Notes: generated from the letters alone by a model not told the origin. Positions 8,663 to 16,929 are shown, counted from the stretch's first letter. The stretch is 64,000 nt of DNA from Streptomyces sp. NRRL B-1140 (GCF_001280065.1 NZ_LGEA01000091.1:62001-126000), one strand, 5' to 3'. Numbers and translations: made by a program.

Positions 8663-9142
8663 CTAGGAGGCGGACCTGGACAGTCCCGCGATCTCGTCGG
8701 CCACCGCGGGATAGCGGGCCGTCAGTTCCGCGGCGTCCCCGTGCTCGTAGCCGTCGAACGTGAAGCCGGGTGCCATCGTGCAGCCGAACAGGGTCCACTG
8801 CCCGTTCCGGCGTACCCTGCCGCCCATCCACGTGCCCGCCGGGACCGTGAACTGGACGTGCTGGCCGTGCAGGACGTCCGGCCCGAGCACCACCGTCCTC
8901 GTGGTGCCGTCCGGGGCGAGCAGCAGGAGCTGAAGGGGATCGCCCCGGTAGAAGTGCCAGATCTCGTCCGTGGGCAGGCGGTGGAGGGCGGAGAAGTCGT
9001 CCGCCGTCAGCAGCGCGACGATCGCCGTGCCCTCCGGCCTGCCGTCGGGTCGTCCGGGTCCGGCCCAGGTCTGGCGGAACAGGCCGCCTTCGCTCGGGAT
9101 CGGCTCCAGGCCGTAGTGGGCGATGAGGTCCTCAGGGGTCAC
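8663..9142 (-). CDS. cupin (DUF985 / cupin_5) protein
   Basis: The GTG start at 9142 overlaps the stop of the upstream acetyltransferase gene as GTGA, so translation is probably coupled. The 159-residue product carries the cupin_5 signatures GGLFRQTW, TAIVALLTADDFSALHRL, DEIWHFYRGDPLQLLLL and FGCTMAPGFTFDGYEHGD, with His and Glu residues placed to bind a metal. The length is normal for the family. The substrate is not known. Its position as last gene of the iron-box operon suggests, without proof, a role linked to iron or to a siderophore-derived acyl compound. Confidence 0.85.
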   Translation of the reverse strand: MTPEDLIAHYGLEPIPSEGGLFRQTWAGPGRPDGRPEGTAIVALLTADDFSALHRLPTDEIWHFYRGDPLQLLLLAPDGTTRTVVLGPDVLHGQHVQFTVPAGTWMGGRVRRNGQWTLFGCTMAPGFTFDGYEHGDAAELTARYPAVADEIAGLSRSAS

Positions 9143-9747
9143 CCGGGGAACAGTATCTCCCGGTCCAGGAAGGCGAGCTGGGCCTTCTTCTCCGGCAGGT
9201 ACACGTCCGGGAGGTCGATCTCCGGCAGGACCACCACCGGGCCGGGAGCGAAACCGAGCGCGCGGAAACGGGTGATCGCCTTCTCGTTGCGCACGTCCGG
9301 GTCGACCACGATCCGCCGGCGGCCCAGACCGGGCAGGACGTAGGCCGCGACGGCGGCCACCAGCCGGGCCGTCCAGCCGCGTTGACCGCCGCCCGGGCCC
9401 GCGGGGGCCAGGAGCAGGTGGACGCCGATGTCGCCGGGGCGGACCTCGTAGCACTCGCTCACCCGGTCGGCCTCCGGCTCGTAGGTCTGCAGCAGCGCGA
9501 CCGGCTCGCCGTCCCGGACGACGAGGTGGGCGTGGTGGGTGTCGAGCGTGGCCATGTGGGCGTAGACGTCGGCGACCTGCTGTTCGGTCAGCTCGGTCAT
9601 GCCCCAGAAGGCGGCCCGGTCCTCGCTCACCCAGCGGTGGATCACGGCGGCGTCGGCACCGGGGTCCACCGGCAGGAGGCGGACGGTGCCGAAGCCGTCG
9701 GTCACCTCCTCGTGGACGGCGGTGCGGGAGGCGTACGGGTCAGACAT
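9139..9747 (-). CDS. GNAT acyltransferase, IucB/MbtK-like
   Basis: The 202-residue protein shows the acyltransferase form seen in siderophore synthesis: RLLPVDPGADAAVIHRWVSE, the AFWGM motif, HLVVRDGEPVALLQTY, GDIGVHLLLAP, and a late GFAPGPVVVLPEID segment. Relatives (IucB, MbtK, the RimJ-like siderophore acyltransferases) transfer an acyl group from acyl-CoA to hydroxylysine or a similar N-hydroxylated amine. Its start lies within the last codons of the penicillin-acylase-type gene and its stop overlaps the cupin start, so the three genes form one leftward operon behind an iron box. Substrate identity is inferred from family and context only. Confidence 0.85.
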   Translation of the reverse strand: MSDPYASRTAVHEEVTDGFGTVRLLPVDPGADAAVIHRWVSEDRAAFWGMTELTEQQVADVYAHMATLDTHHAHLVVRDGEPVALLQTYEPEADRVSECYEVRPGDIGVHLLLAPAGPGGGQRGWTARLVAAVAAYVLPGLGRRRIVVDPDVRNEKAITRFRALGFAPGPVVVLPEIDLPDVYLPEKKAQLAFLDREILFPG

Positions 9748-11881
9748 CGGTTTCCTTCTTCAGCAGGGACCAGTCGGTGACGACCGGGACGAGGTCTCCC
9801 GTGAGCCACAGGGGGAGCTGGTCGCGGTGGTGGGGTGAGCCGGGGAGGCCCGAGGCGCCGAGCGGAACCACCCAGCGGCTGTTCTCGCGCCGGGCCAGGT
9901 CCCAGACGTACCGGGCGGCCGGGCCCCGGGCGGCGCGGTCGGTGAGGCCCGGCACGCCCGACGTGCACAGCACACAGTCGTGGTCGCCGGACAGCCCCGG
10001 TTCGTCGTGGGGCCGCTCCGGCTCCAGGGCCCGCCAGGGGGCGAGGCGGTGGGTGTCGCCCCAGACCCCGGCCGGCGGACGCAGCGCCACGTCCTCGATC
10101 GCCGCGCGCACGGCCGCCGGACGGTCGACTCCGTACAGCTCCCCGGCCCGCAGCAGGTGTTCGAGGGCGAAGCCGACCCGGGGGACGAGCGCCAGCCAGG
10201 GCCGGAACACCTCCGGGTAGGCCGGGGGCGTGGTGAGCCCGGTGAACGCCGGGTGCGCCGCGAGCCGCCGGACGACCGCTCCGCGCACGGCCGCGTAGAG
10301 GGCCGCGTCGGCGCTGCCGGCGTCCATACGGCGGTCCCAGCCGAGGAGGCGGTCCCGCAGGGCGGCGGCCTCGGGGGTGAGGCCGTCGAGGGTGGCGAGG
10401 TGGTCCAGGAGGGGGGCCGCGGAGCCCAGGTGGGTGTCGGTGTGCAGGGCGGGCATGTCGGCGGCGGACCAGCGCTCCTTGCCCGCGAGCAGGGCGGCGA
10501 TGCGGTCGGCGCGGTGCGGCGGGGCGAACTCCACGCCGAGGGGTTCGGCCGGGCCGCGCTGGTTGGCCATGACGGCGACGCCGTCGGTGAGCCCGGCGCG
10601 CGGTGACACGTGCCAGCCCCGCCACTCGTGGCCGGGCTCCCAGGCGGGCACCAGCCGCAGCCGGTTGGCCTCGGCGCGCAGCGGCACCCGCCCGGCCACG
10701 CGGTGCAGGACACCGCCCTCGGTGTCGGCGGCCTGGACGACGTTGACCGGCTCGGCCCAGCGGTCGAAGGCCCGGTCCACGTCGGCGGCCCGGCGGGCTC
10801 GCAGCAGCGGCAGCAGGGCACCGAAGCCGAGGTCGCCGGTGACGCGGGGCGGGTAGCGCAGGCTGATCGCCACGGGGATGCCCATGGGGCCGGCCGGGCC
10901 GCTGGGACGCACCGAGCCCGGCGGCCCGGCCGCCGCACCCGCGCCCTCCGGGTCGCCGTCGATCCCCTCGGGGCCGCCGATGATCACCGGGCCACGGTCG
11001 GTCTCGATCACCTCGACCTCGACCGGCTCCGCGCCCGCCACCCCGACCGTCTCGGTGTGCCGGGCCGCCCGCCGCCAGACACCGTCCGGGCCGAGGGCCT
11101 CCACACCGGCACCGGTGCGCCGCAGCCGCTCCCGGTAGAGGTCCTGGTAGTCGGCCATGGCGTTGGTGATGGCCCAGGCGACGGTGCCGGTGTGCCCGAA
11201 ATGGGCGATGCCAGGGACGCCGGGGACGGCCAGGCCCACGACGTCGAACTCCGGGCAGGACAGGTGGATCTGCTGGTAGACGCCCGGGTCCTCGATCCAG
11301 CGGTGGGGGTCGCCCGCGATGAGGGCCTGTCCGGTGACGGTCCGCTCACCGCTGACCAGCCAGCCGTTGCTGCCGGAGGTGCCGGGGCCGTCGGTGGCGA
11401 AGAGGCCGATGGCGTCCCCGTCCAGGTGGGCGGCGACCTGCTCGCGCCAGAGTTTGGACGGGAACCCGGCGAACAGGATGTGGACGGCGAGCCAGACACC
11501 GAGAGGGGTCCAGGGCTCCCAGCGGCCGGGGGTGAGACCGGTACGGGCGAACTCGGGGGCGATGGCGTCGGCCAGCCCCTCGTTGACCCCGTCGACGTAC
11601 GCCCGCACCCACCGCGCCGTCCCGGGGTCCCGTCTCTCCAGGTCCGCGAAACAGCGTCTTGCGGTGTCGTCGAGTCGGACCCGTCGCGCGAAAAGGTCCC
11701 AGGCCAGGGCTTCCGTACCGAGGAAGGACGCCGAAGTGCCCTGCGCCCGGTGGCGGTCGACCTCCAGCTGCCAGGCCCGGTCGCGGGCGGTGACGAGCCC
11801 CTGGGCCCGGGCGAGGCCGACCGCGTCGTCCGCGCGCAGGTGCGGAATGCCCCAGGCGTCACGGTAGATCTCGACGGTCAC
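9740..11881 (-). CDS. penicillin acylase-family N-terminal nucleophile hydrolase
   Basis: The 713-residue product reads from IYRDAWGIPHLRADDAVGLARAQGL, the typical alpha-chain start, through the spacer to GTSGSNGWLVSG, where Ser171 is the expected N-terminal nucleophile of the beta chain after self-cleavage. Later family features are GDPHRWIEDPGVYQQIHL, PGVPGIAHFGHTGTVAWAITN, and VVMANQRGP-like and WGDTHRL segments. Family members cleave amide bonds of acylated amines. There is no signal peptide, unlike exported penicillin acylases and unlike PvdQ, so the enzyme is probably cytoplasmic. The GTG start has AGGGGG upstream. An iron box lies 20-38 bases before the start, pointing to a siderophore-related job such as trimming or recycling acyl groups. 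Confidence 0.85.
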   Translation of the reverse strand: MTVEIYRDAWGIPHLRADDAVGLARAQGLVTARDRAWQLEVDRHRAQGTSASFLGTEALAWDLFARRVRLDDTARRCFADLERRDPGTARWVRAYVDGVNEGLADAIAPEFARTGLTPGRWEPWTPLGVWLAVHILFAGFPSKLWREQVAAHLDGDAIGLFATDGPGTSGSNGWLVSGERTVTGQALIAGDPHRWIEDPGVYQQIHLSCPEFDVVGLAVPGVPGIAHFGHTGTVAWAITNAMADYQDLYRERLRRTGAGVEALGPDGVWRRAARHTETVGVAGAEPVEVEVIETDRGPVIIGGPEGIDGDPEGAGAAAGPPGSVRPSGPAGPMGIPVAISLRYPPRVTGDLGFGALLPLLRARRAADVDRAFDRWAEPVNVVQAADTEGGVLHRVAGRVPLRAEANRLRLVPAWEPGHEWRGWHVSPRAGLTDGVAVMANQRGPAEPLGVEFAPPHRADRIAALLAGKERWSAADMPALHTDTHLGSAAPLLDHLATLDGLTPEAAALRDRLLGWDRRMDAGSADAALYAAVRGAVVRRLAAHPAFTGLTTPPAYPEVFRPWLALVPRVGFALEHLLRAGELYGVDRPAAVRAAIEDVALRPPAGVWGDTHRLAPWRALEPERPHDEPGLSGDHDCVLCTSGVPGLTDRAARGPAARYVWDLARRENSRWVVPLGASGLPGSPHHRDQLPLWLTGDLVPVVTDWSLLKKETDV

Positions 11882-11900
11882 GCTGTACCCCCTGTGCCCT

Positions 11901-11919
11901 TTAGGTTAGCCTTGCCTAA
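11901..11919. promoter_or_regulatory. iron box (DmdR1/IdeR-type operator)
   Basis: The 19-bp sequence TTAGGTTAGCCTTGCCTAA is a near-palindrome very close to the actinobacterial iron-box consensus (TTAGGTTAGGCTAACCTAA type). It lies between two divergent genes, 20 bases from the start of the Ntn-hydrolase gene and 43 bases from the start of the siderophore-interacting protein gene. The expected regulator is DmdR1/IdeR with Fe2+ as co-repressor, so both directions should be expressed on iron starvation. Confidence 0.85.
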
Positions 11920-11961
11920 GTCAAGCTGTGGCCGAAATCGTACGCGAGGGGCTGGAACACG

Positions 11962-12684
11962 ATGGGGCAGGGGCGGGGTTGGGAGGGCGCGGTCCTCAAA
12001 CTGCTGCGCGCGAAGGACTTCGAGTTCACGGTGACGGACGTCGAGGACGTCACCCCGGACTACCGGCGGCTGCGCTTCACCGACGGCGGTCTGCTGGCCG
12101 CGACCGGAGCGCATCCCACCATGTGGGTACGGCTGTGGTTCGACAACGCGGGCAAGCCGCACCAGCGGGCCTACACCCTGGTCGACCCGGATGCCGAGGC
12201 CGGCACCTTCGGCCTGGAGTTCGCCCTGCACGAGGGGTGCGCGAGCGACTGGGCCCGGGCGGCGAAACCGGGCGACACCATCGAGGCGACCGTCCAGGGC
12301 ACCGGCTTCGAGCACCCGAGCCCGGCGCCCTCGCACGTCTTCGCCGTCGGCGACCCGGCCTCCCTCCCCGCCATCAACTCCCTCCTGGACGCCCTGGGTT
12401 CGGCCCCGGCCACCGTCTGGTTCGAGGGCGGCGACGACGACCTGCCGTTCCGTGCCGACCCGGACCGGCACGAGCTCCGGAAGGTGCCCCGCCGGGACTC
12501 CGGAGCCCACCTGGTCGACCGGGTGAAGTCGGACCTGCCCGGTCTGCTCCAGGACACGGCCGACCCCTACGTCTGGATCGCCTGCGACACGACGACGACC
12601 CGGACCCTGGCGGCGTACGTCCGCAAGGAACTGGGGCTGCCCAAGCAGCGGGTGCACGCGCTGGGCTACTGGCGGGCGACCTGA
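11962..12684 (+). CDS. siderophore-interacting protein (FAD-binding ferric reductase)
   Basis: The 240-residue cytoplasmic protein has an FAD-binding barrel at about 20-130 (RRLRFTDGG, the PHQRAYTLVDPD FAD motif, FALHEGCASDWA) and a SIP/NAD(P)H-type C-terminal domain (VFAVGDPASLPAINSLLDAL, YVWIACDTTTTRTLAAYVRKEL, HALGYWR). Such proteins reduce Fe(III)-siderophores to release iron after import. The gene is divergent from the acyltransferase operon and shares the iron box, consistent with a joint iron-starvation response. No siderophore transporter is in the window. Confidence 0.92.
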   Translation: MGQGRGWEGAVLKLLRAKDFEFTVTDVEDVTPDYRRLRFTDGGLLAATGAHPTMWVRLWFDNAGKPHQRAYTLVDPDAEAGTFGLEFALHEGCASDWARAAKPGDTIEATVQGTGFEHPSPAPSHVFAVGDPASLPAINSLLDALGSAPATVWFEGGDDDLPFRADPDRHELRKVPRRDSGAHLVDRVKSDLPGLLQDTADPYVWIACDTTTTRTLAAYVRKELGLPKQRVHALGYWRAT

Positions 12685-12720
12685 GCAGCGGTCGGGCCCG
12701 GCCCGGGGGATGATCGGGGC

Positions 12721-13314
12721 ATGGACGTCACTCTTCACCTCGCCCAGGATCCCGAGGCCGACGCGCTGCTCGGCCGCAGCCCGCTCGCCGCGCTGGTCGG
12801 CATGCTGCTGGACCAGCAGGTCCCCATGGAGTGGGCGTTCAAGGGCCCGGCGACGATCGCCCGGCGGCTCGGCACGGACGACCTGGACGCGCACGAGATC
12901 GCCGCGCACGAGCCGGAGGCCTTCGCCGCGCTGCTCTCCGAGAAACCGGCGGTACACCGCTACCCGGGTTCCATGGCCAAGCGGATCCAGCAGCTGTGCC
13001 AGTACCTCGTCGAGCACTACGACGGTGACGCCGAGGCCGTCTGGAAGGACGTGGGCACGGGCGGGGAACTGCTGAAGCGCCTCGCGGAGCTGCCCGGCTT
13101 CGGCAAGCAGAAGGCCCAGATCTTCCTCGCCCTGCTGGGCAAGCAGCTCGGGGTACGCCCCACGGGCTGGCGCGAGGCGGCGGGCTCCTACGGCGAGCCG
13201 GACTCGTTCCGCTCGGTCGCCGACATCACGGGGCCCGAGTCGCTGGTCAAGGTGCGGGCCCACAAGCAGGAGATGAAAGCGGCGGCGAAGGCGGCGAAGG
13301 CCTCCGGCCGATAG
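12721..13314 (+). CDS. HhH-GPD-type base-excision DNA repair protein
   Basis: The 197-residue protein begins MDVTLHLAQDPEADALL, contains LVGMLLDQQVPMEWAFKGP (glycosylase helix) and LAELPGFGKQKAQIFLALLG, a helix-hairpin-helix, and ends with a Lys/Ala-rich helix (VRAHKQEMKAAAKAAKA). This is the actinobacterial small HhH-GPD class annotated as base-excision repair. The catalytic aspartate normally found in the RPxxGW region is not obvious: the sequence reads GVRPTGWREAA, so the activity deserves care. It follows the siderophore gene by 36 bases but is probably independent. Confidence 0.82.
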   Translation: MDVTLHLAQDPEADALLGRSPLAALVGMLLDQQVPMEWAFKGPATIARRLGTDDLDAHEIAAHEPEAFAALLSEKPAVHRYPGSMAKRIQQLCQYLVEHYDGDAEAVWKDVGTGGELLKRLAELPGFGKQKAQIFLALLGKQLGVRPTGWREAAGSYGEPDSFRSVADITGPESLVKVRAHKQEMKAAAKAAKASGR

Positions 13315-13327
13315 GCACCGCCCATCC

Positions 13328-13391
13328 GGCCCGCCCCCGGTGACAGCGGGAAGCCGGCACGGCCCGCCCCCGCGACAGCGGGAAGCCGGAG
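13328..13391. repeat. two-copy tandem repeat, about 32 bp
   Basis: Two head-to-tail copies (13328-13360 and 13361-13391) share GGCCCGCCCCCG, then GACAGCGGGAAGCCGG, differing by one inserted base near the middle. They sit just downstream of the glycosylase gene stop. Each copy can form a weak CCGGC/GCCGG hairpin. They may be a transcription-end element or simple local duplication. Confidence 0.7.
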
Positions 13392-13451
13392 CGTCAGCCA
13401 CCTGGTCCGTTCCGGGTGGCGGTCGTTCGCGGGCCGGTCGCAGCATGGACC

Positions 13452-13553
13452 ATGACCGAGCCACCGAGCGGCTCCCCCGCATGGGCCGAGCGAGCGGATC
13501 TCTCCGCCGGCGGGATGAACGGCGTGGCCCCTGCGGGGAATGACCTCCCGTGA
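13452..13553 (+). CDS. possible 33-aa leader/small protein coupled to next gene
   Basis: An ATG at 13452 opens a 33-residue frame (MTEPPSGSPAWAERADLSAG at its start) whose TGA overlaps the GTG of the next gene as GTGA. The overlap and a G/C-biased third position suggest a real, translationally coupled small gene, but the length is too short for certainty. No membrane span or known motif is seen. Confidence 0.35.
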   Translation: MTEPPSGSPAWAERADLSAGGMNGVAPAGNDLP

Positions 13554-13888
13554 CCCCCGCACCGCAGCCGGTCCCCCGCGGCCCGCGCCGGCACGCCTGG
13601 CTGCGGGTGCTCGTCCTGTTGCTCGCCCTCCTCGTGCCGGGTGCCCACGCGGAGGCCCACCCGGGATGGACGGCCCCCGTCTCCGGGGAGAACACCACCG
13701 TCGAGTGCGACCTCCTCGACACAGCCCCGCGCCCACCGGCCCGTGGCGCCCGCCGCGTCGCCGTCCCCCCGGGCCCGGCCCCGCTCCCCGGCCCCGGAGC
13801 CGCGTACGCCGCACAGCCGTCCCTGCCCGTACCGCCGGGCCCGCCGCACGACCCTCGCCCTCCGCGTTCCGAGGTCCTGCGCTGCTGA
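13550..13888 (+). CDS. hypothetical secreted or membrane-anchored protein
   Basis: The 112-residue product starts at a GTG that overlaps the preceding short frame. Residues about 13-37 are a signal peptide: Arg-rich start, hydrophobic core HAWLRVLVLLLALLVPGAHA, then a cleavage-like AHA. The mature part is very rich in Pro, Arg, Gly and Ala and contains two cysteines. No family is recognised. Its neighbours on the same strand are two tiny genes, suggesting a Streptomyces-specific mini-operon of unknown purpose. Confidence 0.5.
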   Translation: MTPAPQPVPRGPRRHAWLRVLVLLLALLVPGAHAEAHPGWTAPVSGENTTVECDLLDTAPRPPARGARRVAVPPGPAPLPGPGAAYAAQPSLPVPPGPPHDPRPPRSEVLRC

Positions 13889-13964
13889 CCGGACCGGCCG
13901 CGCCCCGGCCCGTCCGTCCCGCACGGGACCAGGAAGAACGACGACGAACGGCGAGGAACCAGCC

Positions 13965-14102
13965 ATGCTCCAAGACCCCTACGCGGTCCTGCGCGCCCTC
14001 CTGCGCGCGGAGGCCGCCCGCAGCACACCCAAGCCCCCCTCCCGGCCGGACACCCGCAAGCCGCCGCAGCCCCCGAAGGGGAGCAGAGAAGACCGCGGCT
14101 GA
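13965..14102 (+). CDS. small conserved hypothetical protein (45 aa)
   Basis: A clear GAGGA ribosome site sits seven bases before the ATG at 13965. The product begins MLQDPYAVLRALLRAEAARS, an amphipathic helix, followed by a Pro/Lys/Arg-rich tail ending REDRG. It ends eight bases before a strong hairpin shared with the convergent ATPase gene. I do not know its function. Confidence 0.5.
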   Translation: MLQDPYAVLRALLRAEAARSTPKPPSRPDTRKPPQPPKGSREDRG

Positions 14103-14110
14103 CCCACCGG

Positions 14111-14142
14111 AACGGCGGAGGCGCCACAACGCCTCCGCCGTT
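14111..14142. terminator. bidirectional hairpin terminator
   Basis: The arms AACGGCGGAGGC and GCCTCCGCCGTT pair perfectly over 12 bp around an 8-base loop. It lies between the small gene ending at 14102 and the convergent HerA-like gene ending at 14160, so it can end transcription in both directions. Confidence 0.75.
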
Positions 14143-14159
14143 GCCGACACCTGCGCCTT

Positions 14160-15767
14160 CTACCGCCTCCGCCGTCCCGAGCGACGCGCCGTGCCGAACA
14201 GTGATCGGGTGATCTCCCGCCCGATCTGCGTCCCCACCGACCGGGCCAGGGATGTGAAGACGCCGCTCTCGACCACCCGCTCCGCCATGGACGGCTGCTC
14301 CTGCGCCCGCCCGGGGCGTTCGGGTGCCGTGTCCCGCATCTCGTCGGGCCCCTTCGCACCCCGCCCGCGCCCGAGCCGCTCGTACGCCGACTCCCGGTCC
14401 ACGGCCCGCGCGTACCGCTCGTACGACGGCGACCCTGCGACGGCCCGCTCCAGGGCCTCCTGCCCCAGCGGCCCCATGAGTGACTCGGGTGCCCGGAGCC
14501 GGGTCGCGGCGACCGGGGTCGGGGCGCCCCGCTCGCTCAGCACCGTCACCACCGCCTCCCCCGTCCCCAGGTTCGTCAGCACCTCTTCGAGGTCGTAGGG
14601 CGACTTCGGGAAGGTCCGCACCGTGGCGCTCAGAGCCTTCTGGTCATCGGGGGTGAAAGCCCGCAGCGCGTGCTGGACACGGTTGCCGAGCTGGGCGAGG
14701 ACGTCCGCCGGTACGTCCTTCGGGGACTGCGTCACGAAGAAGACCCCGACCCCTTTCGAGCGAATCAGGCGCACCGTCTGCGTGATCGACTCCAGGAACG
14801 CCTCGGAGGCGTCGTCGAAGAGCAGGTGCGCCTCGTCCAGGAAGAACACCAGCCGCGGCTTGTCGACGTCGCCGAGCTCGGGCAGATCGTGGAAGAGGTC
14901 GGCGAGCAGCCACATCAGGAACGTCGAGAACAGCTGGGGCCGGTCCTGCAGGGCGCTCAGCTCCAGGACCGAGACGACGCCGCGCCCGTCCTCACCCGTA
15001 CGCAGCAGCTCGGCCGTGTCGAACTCCGGCTCCCCGAAGAAGCCGGACGCGCCCTGCGCTTCGAAGGCGGTCAGGGACCGCAGGATCACCCCGGCCGTGG
15101 CCGCCGAGAGCCCGCCGACGGACCTGAGCTCCGGCCGGCCCTCGTCGGAGGTCAGGAAGGTCACGACCGCCCGGAGGTCCTTCAGGTCGATCAGCTCCAG
15201 GCCCTTGCTGTCGGCGTAGTGGAAGATCAGCGCGAGTGACTGCTCCTGTGTCCGGTTCAGCCGCAGCACCTTGGCCAGCAGCACCGGCCCGAAGCCCGTG
15301 ACCGTGGCCCGGACCGGGACGCCGTGCCCGTTGCCGCCGAGGGCGAGGTACTGGGCCGGGAAGCCGGTCGCCGCCCAGCGCTGGTGGACATCGGCGGCCC
15401 GGCCCTCGACCCGGGCGTCCGGCCGGCCCGGTGCGGCGATCCCGGAGAGGTCGCCCTTGACGTCGGCCAGGAAGACCGGCACGCCCTGGGCGGACAACTG
15501 CTCGGCGATCAACTGGAGCGTCTTGGTCTTGCCGGTGCCGGTGGCGCCCGCGACCAGGCCGTGGCGGTTGAGCATCGCCAGCGGCACCCGGATCTGCGCG
15601 TCCGGCAGGCACTGCCCCTCCCACAACAGGGCGCCCAGATGCAGGGCCGGGCCGGTGAACGCGTAGCCGGAGGCGATCCGCAGGGCGTCCTGGGGGAGGG
15701 CGGCGGCACGCTCGGACACTTCCGGAGCGGGCGCCGACGGCATGGTCTCGCGATCCGGCATGTTCAC
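14160..15767 (-). CDS. HerA-like helicase/ATPase (DUF853)
   Basis: The 535-residue protein has a Walker A motif GATGTGKT at residues 74-81, preceded by VPLAMLNRHGLVA, and a Walker B LVFFLDEAHLLF near residue 300. Other DUF853 marks are FLADVKGDLSG, FFVTQSPKDVPADVLAQLGN, LRAFTPDDQKAL and FPKSPYDLEEVLTNLGTGEA. The C-terminal 90 residues are charged and low in complexity, ending in an Arg cluster. HerA-fold ATPases are hexameric motors acting on DNA; the cellular role of the DUF853 branch is not known. An ATG two codons inside (MPDRE) could be the true start. Confidence 0.88.
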   Translation of the reverse strand: MNMPDRETMPSAPAPEVSERAAALPQDALRIASGYAFTGPALHLGALLWEGQCLPDAQIRVPLAMLNRHGLVAGATGTGKTKTLQLIAEQLSAQGVPVFLADVKGDLSGIAAPGRPDARVEGRAADVHQRWAATGFPAQYLALGGNGHGVPVRATVTGFGPVLLAKVLRLNRTQEQSLALIFHYADSKGLELIDLKDLRAVVTFLTSDEGRPELRSVGGLSAATAGVILRSLTAFEAQGASGFFGEPEFDTAELLRTGEDGRGVVSVLELSALQDRPQLFSTFLMWLLADLFHDLPELGDVDKPRLVFFLDEAHLLFDDASEAFLESITQTVRLIRSKGVGVFFVTQSPKDVPADVLAQLGNRVQHALRAFTPDDQKALSATVRTFPKSPYDLEEVLTNLGTGEAVVTVLSERGAPTPVAATRLRAPESLMGPLGQEALERAVAGSPSYERYARAVDRESAYERLGRGRGAKGPDEMRDTAPERPGRAQEQPSMAERVVESGVFTSLARSVGTQIGREITRSLFGTARRSGRRRR

Positions 15768-15867
15768 GCACCTGTTCCGGGTTCGTACCGCCTTGTATTG
15801 ATTTTTTCAGCGTCGCACTCGCTCGCCATGGCTGCGCCCGGAAGGTCTTGACCGGTAGGCTTTCCGT

Positions 15868-16164
15868 GTGATCTTCAAGCGCATCGGAAACGGCCGGCCG
15901 TACCCCGACCACGGCCGGGAAAGCACCCGGCAGTGGGCGGACGTCGCGCCGCGCCCGGTCCGCCTCGATCAGCTCGTGACGACCAAGGGTCAGCTCGATC
16001 TGGAAACGCTGCTCGCCGAGGACTCGACGTTCTACGGCGACCTCTTCGCGCACGTCGTGAAGTGGCAGGGCGACCTGTACCTGGAGGACGGACTGCACCG
16101 CGCGGTGCGGGCCGCGCTCCAGCAGCGCCAGGTACTGCACGCGCGCGTGCTCGAGCTCGACTGA
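15868..16164 (+). CDS. conserved actinobacterial protein, annotated elsewhere as VapB-type antitoxin
   Basis: The GTG at 15868 starts a 98-residue protein with MIFKRIGNGRPYPDHG, RLDQLVTTKGQLDLETLLAE and WQGDLYLEDGLHRAVRAALQ. From memory, this family is labelled VapB antitoxin in Streptomyces, but there is no VapC-like PIN-domain gene on either side, and the protein is conserved alone. A toxin-antitoxin role is therefore doubtful. It is a cytoplasmic, monocistronic gene between the HerA-like ATPase and the LytR_C protein. Confidence 0.75.
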   Translation: MIFKRIGNGRPYPDHGRESTRQWADVAPRPVRLDQLVTTKGQLDLETLLAEDSTFYGDLFAHVVKWQGDLYLEDGLHRAVRAALQQRQVLHARVLELD

Positions 16165-16272
16165 CGTTCGACTGATCCCCGGCGGTCGCGGGTTGGCCCT
16201 TTCGGGTTCCGCCGGGCGACGTCGAATGATCATCTAGTAGGCATCGCCGCCCCGGCGCACTACGCTGCGCTC

Positions 16273-16914
16273 ATGAGCATGCTGACTCCCCCCGGCATGG
16301 GCGGCAAGTACCGCATCACGGGCAACAAGTACCCCAAGATGCGCCGGCCCCGGCGGCGCGGCAGGCTCGTCGTCCTGACCGTCGCGTCCGTCGTCGTCCT
16401 CGGTGTGGGCGGGTGGGGCACCCTGCAGCTCATCGACGTCTTCACCGGCGGCGGCAGAAAGGCTTCGGCAGCCGGCGACGGGCGGTGCGGCATCAAGACC
16501 AAGGCGAGCCCCTCGCCCAGCGCAAAGGCGGCCCTGCCCGAGCCGCGCACGATCACCGTCAACGTGCTCAACGCCACCACCCGCGGCGGCCTGGCGAAGA
16601 AGACCGCCGACGAGCTCAAGAAGCGCGGCTTCAAGATCGGCGACGTGGGCAACGCGACGAAGCAGTACGACAAGAAGGTCAAGGGCACCGGACTCCTGCT
16701 CGGCCCCGCCGCCGCGCTCGACACCGCGCTGCCCGTGCTCGGCACCCAGCTCCCGGGCGCCGAACGGCGTACCGAGGCGGCCCGCAAGGGCGCGGCCGTC
16801 GACCTCGTCATCGGGGACGGCTTCAAGGCGCTGGCGAAAAAGCCGGACGCCGACCGGGCATTGGCGAAGCTGGCCACGCCCGAGCCGGCGCCCACGACGA
16901 AGAAGGGGTGCTGA
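16273..16914 (+). CDS. LytR C-terminal domain membrane protein
   Basis: The 213-residue protein has a basic cytoplasmic N-terminus (residues 1-31, many Arg/Lys), one membrane span at about 32-56 (VVLTVASVVVLGVGGWGTLQ), a Ser/Pro/Lys linker and an extracytoplasmic LytR_C domain at about 92-190 (TVNVLNATTRGGLAKKTADE, then a Gly-rich central part). LytR_C domains are found with cell-envelope LytR-CpsA-Psr enzymes and may bind cell-wall polymers; here the LCP catalytic domain is absent. It converges on upp with only 15 bases between stops. Confidence 0.85.
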   Translation: MSMLTPPGMGGKYRITGNKYPKMRRPRRRGRLVVLTVASVVVLGVGGWGTLQLIDVFTGGGRKASAAGDGRCGIKTKASPSPSAKAALPEPRTITVNVLNATTRGGLAKKTADELKKRGFKIGDVGNATKQYDKKVKGTGLLLGPAAALDTALPVLGTQLPGAERRTEAARKGAAVDLVIGDGFKALAKKPDADRALAKLATPEPAPTTKKGC

Positions 16915-16929
16915 CAGGCCCCGTCCGGC

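Noticed and set aside
11878..14127. A 749-codon leftward frame opposite the SIP and HhH-GPD genes
   Set aside because: It crosses two well-supported genes and has no recognisable motif or ribosome site.
15868..16164. A VapBC-type toxin-antitoxin system
   Set aside because: The protein resembles what is labelled VapB, but no VapC-like PIN-domain gene is present on either side, so a toxin-antitoxin pair is not supported.
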